Below, piece by piece: positions 1 to 5,644 of a DNA stretch of 5,789 nt. The translations under genes and the position numbers were made by a program. Under the pieces are notes generated by a model, which was not told the origin of the DNA, did not search any database, and saw nothing but the letters and a program-made list of their open reading frames with translations. Positions within the stretch are counted from its first letter, which is position 1; each line of letters begins with the position of its first letter. This DNA comes from an uncultured Rhodospirillales bacterium (GTDB taxonomy: Bacteria > Pseudomonadota > Alphaproteobacteria > Rhodospirillales > Casp-alpha2). Location: assembly GCA_938074585.1 (NCBI GenBank), contig CALJEW010000002.1, positions 1 through 5,789 on the forward strand. Reading direction: 5' to 3'.

Positions 1-183
1 ATAAATATCTAAAAACTCTTGAAAGTTCGAGAATCTGTAAGCACGACCACGTTCATCAACAGAGACAAAGGGTGTCCCAATCTTGTTCCATTAAGCTATT
101 TTAAACAACAGCTCAGACTCAAGTGAACCTTATAAATGAAGATGCAATTCTGCCTTTGGAATCGCTGCAATCAATTCCTTCAT
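1..183 (-). pseudogene. Adenosine/adenine deaminase remnant (5' part, two in-frame stops)
   Basis: Translating the minus strand from the ATG at 183-181 gives MKELIAAIPKAELHLHL, a TAA (132-130), GSLESELLFKIA, a second TAA (93-91), then WNKIGTPFVSVDERGRAY and RFSNFQEFLDIY up to the window edge. This matches the N-terminus of the metal-dependent adenosine/adenine deaminase family (typically PKAELHLHLEGSLEPELLF, a few residues, QRN, then FSNLQEFLDIY). The zinc-binding His-x-His is residues 15 and 17. The first stop replaces the conserved Glu of HLHLEGS, a one-base change from GAA. The second, with the following Trp, replaces a typical Gln-Arg, explicable by two C-to-T changes. The frame is otherwise intact, so decay looks recent. 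It starts 31 bases after the selenoprotein stop on the same strand and may once have been co-transcribed with it. The choice between adenosine and adenine as substrate cannot be made here. TAA recoding is unlikely because TAA ends other genes in the window. Confidence 0.8.
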
Positions 184-214
184 TCTATTTTCTTACCCCT
201 ACTAATTTCAATTT

Positions 215-1429
215 TTACAACTCCAGTTCTGCAGCCCAGATTCTAGGGACGACAAACGAGCTAAAAACAATCTGAAATCGCTTGTCATCACTTTCAAGAG
301 CCGCTGCCCTAAGTGCGATAAGAATTTGTCCCGCCACTGTATTGCGCCAGAACCAAGTGCCTAATTGCCATGAGGAAGGCTGCCCAAATGCAGCACCCGC
401 TTCATAATAATACGCCTTCAAATCATCGACTCCAAAGCGCAAAACCATGGCGGCAGATAAATCATCGCGTGGGCTGTTTTCATGCGGCCCGTTAAGGAAC
501 GAAGCCATATGAAGCGCAATCTCTGCAATACTCAATTGAGCAACACCAACTGTTGTTCGTCCTCGTAACGCCTTCGCATTATAGTAAGCAGGTTTCAGTC
601 CAGAAACCTCATCTTGCAATAATTTAAGAACGCCATCCACATCGCTCAAATCAATGCGTACAGGAACATCAGAAGGTGCCACCCAGTTTTGATCTAGCTC
701 TACCACATCATCAGAAATTTCAAAATCAGACAAAACGTATGGCCCATCATCCCGCTCTAATAAGGCCAAAGCGCCTTCCAGAACACACCGTTGTAAAATA
801 GGATCATTAGGCGAGCCTAAAGGACGTCCCAATTCAAACGGCACGTACAAACTCCGTGGCGGTTGGGTTGTTTCACTGTGCAATCGAACCAAGCTGATAA
901 TCGTTGTCGCCAGTCCTTCCGCTTCCAAATAGTGTCCAAGCACGCTCACGGCGCGCGTACAGAACGGTCAAACAGGAAGAAGAACGACAGTATCGACGTT
1001 ATCAGCTTTCATAATTGCAGCCAGTTGGCGGGCATCATCGACCATATTTCGTGGGTCTGTGGCTCCCATAAACGAATAATGGGTCGGCGATACCGATCCA
1101 ATAACGCCTTCATCAGCTAAGTCTGATAAATGCTGGATCGGAAAGACAACGTTTAAATCTTGTTGAAAAGCGCTGCGGTCAAAATTCACCGACACATGGC
1201 TCATGATGATATCACCGGGGTTTACATCCCCCGGAATGCTACGGTAACTCGCATCGCCACCGACAAAGTGTTTATCGTTGCGTTTATGCAGCCCTGCGGA
1301 CGAAACCAAGGCAACACGCCGCTCATTAAGTGCCTTCCCCTGCACCCAAGGCTTGGCATCAAAGACCGGACAATCCAGATTGTTTAAATGCTTTTGCATA
1401 ACATCGGGTAAGGTACTTACATCTACCAT
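215..1429 (-). CDS. GrdB/PrdB-like reductase selenoprotein (Sec154, in-frame UGA)
   Basis: This is one 404-residue gene read through an in-frame TGA at 970-968 and ending at TAA 217-215. The two flanking open frames are in the same phase. Residues 1-153 carry family blocks VALVSSAGLH (39-48), GGDASYR (57-63), MSHVSVNFDR (76-85), FQQDLNVVFP (88-97) and HYSFMGA (117-123). Then comes LLPV-U154-P-F-C157-TRAV, followed without a break by the second half with PPRSLYVPFELGRPLG (190-205) and a helical C-terminal region. It belongs to the glycine/sarcosine/betaine/D-proline reductase selenoprotein B family, where a UxxC pair at this site is the redox centre. The clostridial enzymes reductively cleave amino acids, but the substrate of stand-alone proteobacterial members is not established. 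No GrdA, GrdC or other reductase subunit is visible. There is no signal peptide, so it is probably cytoplasmic. The start at 1429 is backed by AGGA at 1440-1437, seven bases upstream. A caller treating TGA as stop would report residues 1-153 and a false GTG-started protein from 949. Confidence 0.92.
940..970 (-). promoter_or_regulatory. Candidate bacterial SECIS element after the Sec UGA
   Basis: Immediately 3' of the UGA (970-968) the mRNA can fold into a GC-rich hairpin. Bases 957-953 (CGCGC) pair with 945-941 (GCGUG, one G-U), leaving a seven-base loop GCCGUGA (952-946) that begins with G. The loop G lies 16 bases after the UGA. Bacterial SECIS elements are known to lie inside the coding region just after UGA, with a short apical loop having G near its 5' side, which SelB recognises. 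A shifted alternative, GUACGC (960-955) with GCGUGC (945-940), has a nine-base loop. The register is uncertain and folding was done by eye. Confidence 0.55.
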
Positions 1430-1447
1430 ATCGTATTCCTAACATCG

Positions 1448-1475
1448 TTGAAAATTAAAATTTAAATTCTATTAT
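1448..1475 (+). promoter_or_regulatory. Candidate sigma70-type promoter for selA-selB
   Basis: TTGAAA (1448-1453) and TATTAT (1470-1475) are separated by 16 bases, each matching five of six positions of the -35 and -10 consensus. Transcription would start about 40 bases before the selA ATG. The ribosome site AAGG (1509-1512) lies eight bases before that ATG. This is a match by eye in AT-rich DNA, where chance matches are common. Confidence 0.4.
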
Positions 1476-1498
1476 CGCTCAATCGGTTTTAACGGCAA
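1471..1498 (-). promoter_or_regulatory. Candidate promoter for the selenoprotein gene, overlapping the selA promoter
   Basis: On the minus strand TTGCCG (1498-1493) and GATAAT (1476-1471) are 16 bases apart, matching four and five consensus positions. A second option is TTGAGC (1482-1477) with TTTAAT (1459-1454), 17 bases apart. Either would overlap the plus-strand selA promoter, so the two divergent units may be regulated from shared DNA. Which one is used cannot be decided from the sequence. Confidence 0.35.
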
Positions 1499-1520
1499 GT
1501 GTTATTAAAAGGTCCACGCC

Positions 1521-2954
1521 ATGAAAAAGTTACAAACGGCGCAATCGTTTCAGTCTGCAGTGCCATCAACCCATAGCATCCTCGGTTTAACCGCTATATC
1601 TGAACTTATCGAAACCCATGGCAAAGCATTGGTTACGGATGCCGTTCGGTCCGCTTTGGCTGAGTTAAGGGAGCTTTTATCATCAATCGGCGATGCGGCA
1701 TTAACCGAGACGCGCGAATCAGCGGTTACCCTGCGCATTGAAAACCACTTGGCCCACTTAGTCGACGTATCTCTAATGCCTGTTATTAATCTTACGGGTA
1801 CGGTCTTACACACAAACTTAGGCCGCGCGCCCTTACCCGATGAAGCAATTCAAGCCATGATTGCCGTTGCCCAAGGCGCATCTAATTTAGAGTTTGATTT
1901 AGAAACTGGGCGCAGAGGGGACCGTGACCATCATTTAGAGTCGCACATTTGTCGCTTAACTGGAGCGGAAGCGGCAACCATCGTTAACAATAACGCAGCA
2001 GCCGTGTTGCTGGTTCTGAACACTTTGGCTTTGCGCAAACAGGTTTTGGTCAGCCGGGGGGAATTGATTGAAATTGGCGGTGCCTTCCGTCTGCCAGACA
2101 TTATGGCCAGAGCCGGATGCAAACTATGTGAAGTAGGCACCACCAACCGCACCCATTTATCTGATTTCAGCAATGCGCTGGAACCCCGCACAGCTATGAT
2201 ACTTAAAGCCCATACCAGTAATTACAAAATCCAAGGTTTTGTATCCACTGTTCCAGAAAAAGATTTAGCTAAATTATCTAAGTCCGCAGATATCCCGTTT
2301 GTTGTTGATCTGGGCAGTGGGTCGTTAATTGACATCAGCCAATTTGGGCTTCCTTCTGAGCCTACAGTCAGAAAAACCTTAGCTGATGGAGCTGATTTGG
2401 TTACGTTCAGCGGTGATAAATTATTGGGCGGACCGCAATGTGGGATCATCGCCGGTCGTAAAGGTTTAATCAAAAAGATTAAAAAAAACTCGATGAAGCG
2501 TGCTCTTCGGGTTGATAAAATGACCGTAGCCGCCCTGTCTGCCCTACTTAATCTTTATAATGACTCAAAACGAGCGGTCCAACGCATCCCAACGTTGCGC
2601 TTGTTAGCGCGTAATGAAATGGATATCATAGTTCAAGCCGAGCGCCTTTTGCCCATCGTTGCGACCCCTTTAAAAGATGTTGCCACCGTTGAACTCACTG
2701 CGTGTCAAAGCCAAGTTGGTAGCGGTGCCCTTCCCACAAGTGCACTCGCCAGTGCCGGACTAGCGATTCGCCCCTTAGGCAACAAACGCAGTAAAGGTGC
2801 AGCCCTGATCCACCTATCAAAAGCTTTTCGCGAACTACCCTTGCCGGTTATTGGTCGTATTCATGAAGGGGCGTTCATACTTGATCTCAGATGCCTTGAG
2901 GATGAAGACGGGTTTACCCAACAGCTCTCATCCTTTGGGATTTCCCACCTATGA
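1521..2954 (+). CDS. selA: L-seryl-tRNA(Sec) selenium transferase (selenocysteine synthase)
   Basis: SelA is the cytoplasmic PLP enzyme that converts Ser-tRNA(Sec) to Sec-tRNA(Sec) using selenophosphate. The protein has 477 residues, close to the 463 of E. coli SelA. Visible family blocks are the N-terminal tRNA-binding region with LIETHGKALVTDAVRSAL (29-46), INLTGTVLHTNLGR (89-102), NLEFDLETGRRGDR (122-135), NNNAAAV (156-162), SRGELIEIGGAFRLPDI (178-194) and GTTNRTH (206-212). The PLP-binding lysine is K300 in SGDKLLGG, equivalent to K295 of E. coli. All the hallmarks are present, so the enzyme should be active. The ATG at 1521 has AAGG eight bases upstream. Its TGA overlaps the selB ATG (ATGA at 2951-2954), so the two are translationally coupled. 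The neighbouring selB, selC and selenoprotein gene confirm the role. SelD, which supplies selenophosphate, must be encoded elsewhere. Confidence 0.97.
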   Translation: MKKLQTAQSFQSAVPSTHSILGLTAISELIETHGKALVTDAVRSALAELRELLSSIGDAALTETRESAVTLRIENHLAHLVDVSLMPVINLTGTVLHTNLGRAPLPDEAIQAMIAVAQGASNLEFDLETGRRGDRDHHLESHICRLTGAEAATIVNNNAAAVLLVLNTLALRKQVLVSRGELIEIGGAFRLPDIMARAGCKLCEVGTTNRTHLSDFSNALEPRTAMILKAHTSNYKIQGFVSTVPEKDLAKLSKSADIPFVVDLGSGSLIDISQFGLPSEPTVRKTLADGADLVTFSGDKLLGGPQCGIIAGRKGLIKKIKKNSMKRALRVDKMTVAALSALLNLYNDSKRAVQRIPTLRLLARNEMDIIVQAERLLPIVATPLKDVATVELTACQSQVGSGALPTSALASAGLAIRPLGNKRSKGAALIHLSKAFRELPLPVIGRIHEGAFILDLRCLEDEDGFTQQLSSFGISHL

Positions 2955-4903
2955 TCGTAGCTACTGCCGGGCATGTGGATCACGGGAAAACACTTTTGCT
3001 TAAAGCTCTAACTGGCGTTGATACGGATCGCTTACCGGAAGAAAAACAGCGTGGGCTTTCCATTGATTTGGGTTTTGCCTACACAGATTTAGGCGATGGA
3101 TACAGCCTCGGGTTTGTGGATGTTCCAGGACACGAGAAATTCATCCGGAATATGTTGGCAGGTGTTGCTGGTATTGATTTTGCTCTGTTGGTCATTGCCG
3201 CCGATGATGGCCCCATGCCCCAAACGTTAGAACATTTAGCGATCTTAGATTTGCTGGGTGTCAGCCGTGGGGCTGTGGCTTTGAGCAAAATCGATAAAGC
3301 ATCTCTAGAGCAAATTGATAAAGTGACACGCGAGATCGAAGTGTTGTTACAGTCCAGCCAATTGGCCAATGCACCGATATACCCCGTATCCGGATTAAGC
3401 AGACTGGGTGTAAATAATTTACGAAATTATCTTGAGGCCACATCCCGTAAAATGACCCAAAAAGACGCAGGTGGAAATTTCCGTTTAGCCATTGACCGCC
3501 GCTTTACCGTGCCTGGTGCTGGCATTATTGTAACTGGTTCTGTTTTTTCAGGCTCCACCCGAGTTGGTAATTCATTAGTTCTAACACCACAAGGAATAGA
3601 CGTTCGCGTCCGCTCCATCCATGCCCAAAGCCAGCCCAGCGAAACCGGGTCCGCAGGTCAACGTTGCGCCCTGAACATTACCGGGGCTGATTTGGATTTA
3701 GCAAAAATTAGCCGGGGGGACTGGCTAGTTAGCGGTAGCGCCCATGCACCAACCCAACGCTTTGATGCCCTATTAAAGGTAAATGCAAATGAAAATCATG
3801 CCTTAAAACATTGGACATCAGCGCATCTTCATTTAGGAGCGGCCAGCGTGACGTGTCGAGTGGTTATGTTGGAAGATAAATCAATTGCACCGGGTCATTC
3901 TGGTTTGGTGCAAGTTTTATTGGATCAGCCCATTGGGGCCTTATGTGTGGATCGGTTTATTTTACGCGACCAATCCGCACAACGAACCATCGCAGGCGGC
4001 ACCATTGTCGATCCCTTTTCACCCGCTCGCGGCAGAGCCATACCCAACCGGATTGCTTGGTTACATGCCATGGGCCAAAAGGCAACCGAGGATTCTCTTG
4101 TCCAGTTGCTTGCCCTTTCTCATCGGGGGCTTGATCTGGGCCGTTTTGCTCAAGCGTGGAATTTGACCAAAGAAGAAATAGCAGTACTATTAAAAAGCAT
4201 CCTAATCAAAATCGTTCATATGGATGGCACATCTTGGGGTTTTTCAATTGAACATTGGGATGCTTACACACAGTTATTGATATCTACTGTGAAAGATTGG
4301 CATTCAGAATTCCCAGAAACCCAAGGCCCCCAAGAATATGAGTTAGGCCGGCGGGTTACGACCAAAGTTCCGTTTGCAATTCTACGCTATGCCATCCGCG
4401 AACACATTAAAGCCTGTAAATTGGCGAGGCGCGGAACGATCGTCCATGCACCTGAGCATCAAGCCCAACCGAGCGCCGATGATTTGGCCCTTTGGAAAAG
4501 AGTTTCACCCTTATTGCAGAACACTAACCTGCGGCCGCCATTAATCAACGATTTGGCAACGAAATTTACTATGAACGTGGAAGAGCTGGGAAAGTTCCTG
4601 CATCGGATGGCTCAACTGGGTTGGTTGATCAAAGCAACTCCGACCCGTTATTTCACGCCAGCGGCAACCTTAATCCTTGCAGAAATGGCCGAAAACTTAG
4701 CTATACAATCGGAATGCAAAACATTCAAACCAGGCGCATACCGGGATAAATCAGGGGTTGGCCGCAATTTAACAATCGAAATATTAGAGTTTTTTGATAA
4801 AGCTGGCCTGACCCAACGAACAAAATCAGGCCGACGAATACTTACACCGGCAAACGAAATTTTTGCCATATCGGAAGCTGTTTCAGCAAAATCTATACTC
4901 TGA
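2951..4903 (+). CDS. selB: Selenocysteine-specific elongation factor SelB
   Basis: SelB is the GTP-dependent factor that brings Sec-tRNA(Sec) to UGA codons marked by a SECIS hairpin. The 650-residue protein is slightly longer than E. coli SelB (614). The GTPase domain shows G1 GHVDHGKT (7-14), switch I RGLSIDLGFAY (34-44), G3 DVPGHEKF (57-64) and G4 SKID (112-115). Beta-barrel domains follow up to roughly residue 370. The remainder, about 280 residues, fits the four winged-helix domains that bind the SECIS RNA, including the LGWLIKATPTRYF segment near residues 556-568. Switch I has Ser37 where EF-Tu-like factors usually have Thr. The hydroxyl needed for magnesium is kept, so this is probably neutral. 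The start overlaps the selA stop by four bases, with GGGA (2937-2940) ten bases upstream. A short inverted repeat, TGGG/CCCA (2936-2947), covers that site and may tie selB translation to ribosomes finishing selA. The gene ends with TGA, 29 bases before selC. Confidence 0.97.
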   Translation: MIVATAGHVDHGKTLLLKALTGVDTDRLPEEKQRGLSIDLGFAYTDLGDGYSLGFVDVPGHEKFIRNMLAGVAGIDFALLVIAADDGPMPQTLEHLAILDLLGVSRGAVALSKIDKASLEQIDKVTREIEVLLQSSQLANAPIYPVSGLSRLGVNNLRNYLEATSRKMTQKDAGGNFRLAIDRRFTVPGAGIIVTGSVFSGSTRVGNSLVLTPQGIDVRVRSIHAQSQPSETGSAGQRCALNITGADLDLAKISRGDWLVSGSAHAPTQRFDALLKVNANENHALKHWTSAHLHLGAASVTCRVVMLEDKSIAPGHSGLVQVLLDQPIGALCVDRFILRDQSAQRTIAGGTIVDPFSPARGRAIPNRIAWLHAMGQKATEDSLVQLLALSHRGLDLGRFAQAWNLTKEEIAVLLKSILIKIVHMDGTSWGFSIEHWDAYTQLLISTVKDWHSEFPETQGPQEYELGRRVTTKVPFAILRYAIREHIKACKLARRGTIVHAPEHQAQPSADDLALWKRVSPLLQNTNLRPPLINDLATKFTMNVEELGKFLHRMAQLGWLIKATPTRYFTPAATLILAEMAENLAIQSECKTFKPGAYRDKSGVGRNLTIEILEFFDKAGLTQRTKSGRRILTPANEIFAISEAVSAKSIL

Positions 4904-4932
4904 GGATGCAGCCGCCTATATGTATTAACAAT

Positions 4933-5028
4933 GGAAGAGGATCGCACCCTGGTGGGGCGCCCGGACTTCAAATCCGGTGAGGGACGTTTAACGTGTCTGG
5001 TGGGTTCAACTCCTACCCTCTTCCGCCA
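4933..5028 (+). tRNA. selC: tRNA-Sec (UCA anticodon)
   Basis: The 96-base tRNA folds into the bacterial selenocysteine form. The acceptor stem has 8 bp, GGAAGAGG (4933-4940) with CCTCTTCC (5017-5024), then discriminator G5025 and an encoded CCA (5026-5028). The anticodon stem is CCGGA (4961-4965) with TCCGG (4973-4977), around loop CTTCAAA with anticodon TCA (4968-4970), which reads UGA. The T arm has a 5-bp stem (5000-5004 with 5012-5016, one G-T) and loop TTCAACT. The long variable arm (4978-4999) forms 4980-4987 with 4991-4998, one G-G mismatch, and a TTA loop. The 8+5 acceptor/T arrangement and long variable arm are the features by which SelA and SelB recognise this tRNA. The D stem (GCACC with GGGGC) has an A-G mismatch. 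It lies 29 bases after selB and may be cut from the selAB transcript. A lone -10-like TATACT (4894-4899) without a good -35 could give extra transcription. Confidence 0.97.
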
Positions 5029-5032
5029 AATT

Positions 5033-5054
5033 CACGTTTTATGTGTTGTTTTTT
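5033..5054 (+). terminator. Weak candidate terminator after selC
   Basis: CACG (5033-5036) and TGTG (5042-5045) can form a 4-bp stem with one G-T around loop TTTTA, followed by the T-rich tract TTGTTTTTT (5046-5054). It lies five bases after the CCA end of selC, where transcription should stop before running antisense into the convergent gene. The stem is short and AT-rich in its loop, so the T tract carries most of the argument. It overlaps the last codons of the minus-strand gene. Confidence 0.3.
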
Positions 5055-5449
5055 GCCAACCACTCAGCTCGTTTGGTTTCATCCATAACTATTTTTTCAT
5101 CGAGTTTCGTGTCCCGCAACCAATACTGAGCTTTACCAGAAGGCGTTATAACTGCAGGGCCGTTTTCACAGTGGCGCTGGTGATTTAACCACCATTCTTT
5201 AGATCCATCGGGGCGTTCAATCGCGGGGCCATCTTCGCGGTGGTGTTTACCCTTTAAATACCAATGCCGAGTGCCATCAACTTCGTCCAGGGCAGGGCCA
5301 TCTTCACGGTGATATAGACCGTCGATGAACCAATATTTAGAGCCGTCTACCTGCTCAATCGCTGGACCATCTTCACGGTGCGGCAGTTCATCCACAGACC
5401 AAATCTTTGATCCATTCTTACTAACGCGCATTACAGCTTTATTCGTCAT
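5039..5449 (-). CDS. Small HREDGPA-repeat protein, function unknown
   Basis: This encodes a 136-residue protein dominated by four tandem 23-residue repeats (residues 24-46, 47-69, 70-92, 93-115), preceded by a partial unit (NGSKIWSVDELP). The unit is close to H-R-E-D-G-P-A-I-x-x-x-D-G-S-K-x-W-y-x-x-G-x-x. The fourth has drifted (HCENGPAV) and carries a one-residue shift before its Trp. The Gly-Pro, Asp-Gly and Trp spacing implies a repeated beta-hairpin, reminiscent of MORN-type repeats. I recall similar repeat proteins from phages and diverse bacteria, but no function is established to my knowledge. The tail (116-136) is charged, ending DETKRAEWLAKNNT. There is no signal peptide or membrane segment. 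The start is supported by AGAGGA (5460-5455), six bases upstream. It is convergent with selC, its TAA lying ten bases from the CCA end. No sign ties it to selenium. Preserved repeats over a full frame and a good ribosome site argue that it is a real gene. Confidence 0.8.
   Translation of the reverse strand: MTNKAVMRVSKNGSKIWSVDELPHREDGPAIEQVDGSKYWFIDGLYHREDGPALDEVDGTRHWYLKGKHHREDGPAIERPDGSKEWWLNHQRHCENGPAVITPSGKAQYWLRDTKLDEKIVMDETKRAEWLAKNNT
5105..5380 (-). repeat. Four tandem 69-bp coding repeats
   Basis: The HREDGPA units are visible in the DNA as well. On the plus strand the block GGCCATCTTCgCGGTG and its variants recurs at exactly 69-base steps: 5158 (diverged), 5227, 5296 and 5365. The inner units are the most alike, and the unit at the C-terminal end is the most diverged. 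This pattern fits internal duplication within the gene, with loss or gain of units by slippage or recombination possible. Confidence 0.85.
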
Positions 5450-5490
5450 GATGTTCCTCTCACTATTAAACTCGATAGAATAACATTGCG

Positions 5491-5501
5491 CTAGAATCTA
5501 G
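5491..5501. repeat. Short palindrome CTAGAATCTAG
   Basis: An 11-base perfect palindrome (five-base arms about a central A) lies 42 bases upstream of the repeat-protein start. GCG (5488-5490) and GGCG (5502-5505) flank it and nearly extend the symmetry. It could be an operator or small hairpin in the 5' leader. No convincing -35/-10 pair was found for the repeat-protein gene around it, so the role is open. Confidence 0.25.
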
Positions 5502-5593
5502 GGCGTTCCAAGTCACCAATTCGTTATTTTTATTTTTCAAACACTGTAAAAAACAGAAAATAAGCTTTTAACTTTTTTCGTTTTGCAATACCG

Positions 5594-5631
5594 TATCAAA
5601 AAAATAAAAAAGAGATCGATATCAAAAAAAT
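5594..5631. repeat. Direct repeat TATCAAAAAAAT, two copies
   Basis: The 12-base sequence TATCAAAAAAAT occurs at 5594-5605 and again at 5620-5631, 26 bases apart, just upstream of the VOC-like gene and ending at its ribosome site. The rest of the gap 5461-5644 is AT-rich with T and A runs and holds no gene I can support. The copies may be a regulator site or chance in A-rich DNA. A weak promoter-like pair, TTGCAA (5583-5588) and TAAAAA (5605-5610), overlaps the first copy. Confidence 0.35.
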
Positions 5632-5644
5632 TGGTGATCCGTGG

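Noticed and set aside
91..132. TAA reassigned to Glu/Gln so that the deaminase would be intact.
   Set aside because: TAA ends the selenoprotein and the repeat-protein genes at sensible family or domain ends, so a normal code with a pseudogene is simpler.
215..949. A separate protein starting at GTG 949.
   Set aside because: No ribosome site precedes it, it would lack the conserved UPFC motif, and it is the direct continuation of the upstream frame through a Sec UGA.
863..1387. Plus-strand open frames at 863-1120 and 1160-1387.
   Set aside because: Both are antisense to the selenoprotein gene, show no recognisable family pattern and are explained as shadows of its coding sequence.
3885..4166. 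Plus-strand open frames inside selB in other phases.
   Set aside because: They overlap a strongly supported selB frame and show low-complexity, non-family translations.
4901..5188. SelB frame stays open past its TGA, through selC, to 5188, suggesting a Sec-containing C-terminal extension or a separate protein from 4931.
   Set aside because: The extension translates the tRNA-Sec gene and then the antisense of the repeat-protein gene. SelB is already full length at 650 residues, so the open frame is accidental.
5544..5556. CTGT-AAAAA-ACAG hairpin in the gap as a terminator.
   Set aside because: It has only four base pairs and lies in a divergent gap with no gene ending nearby.
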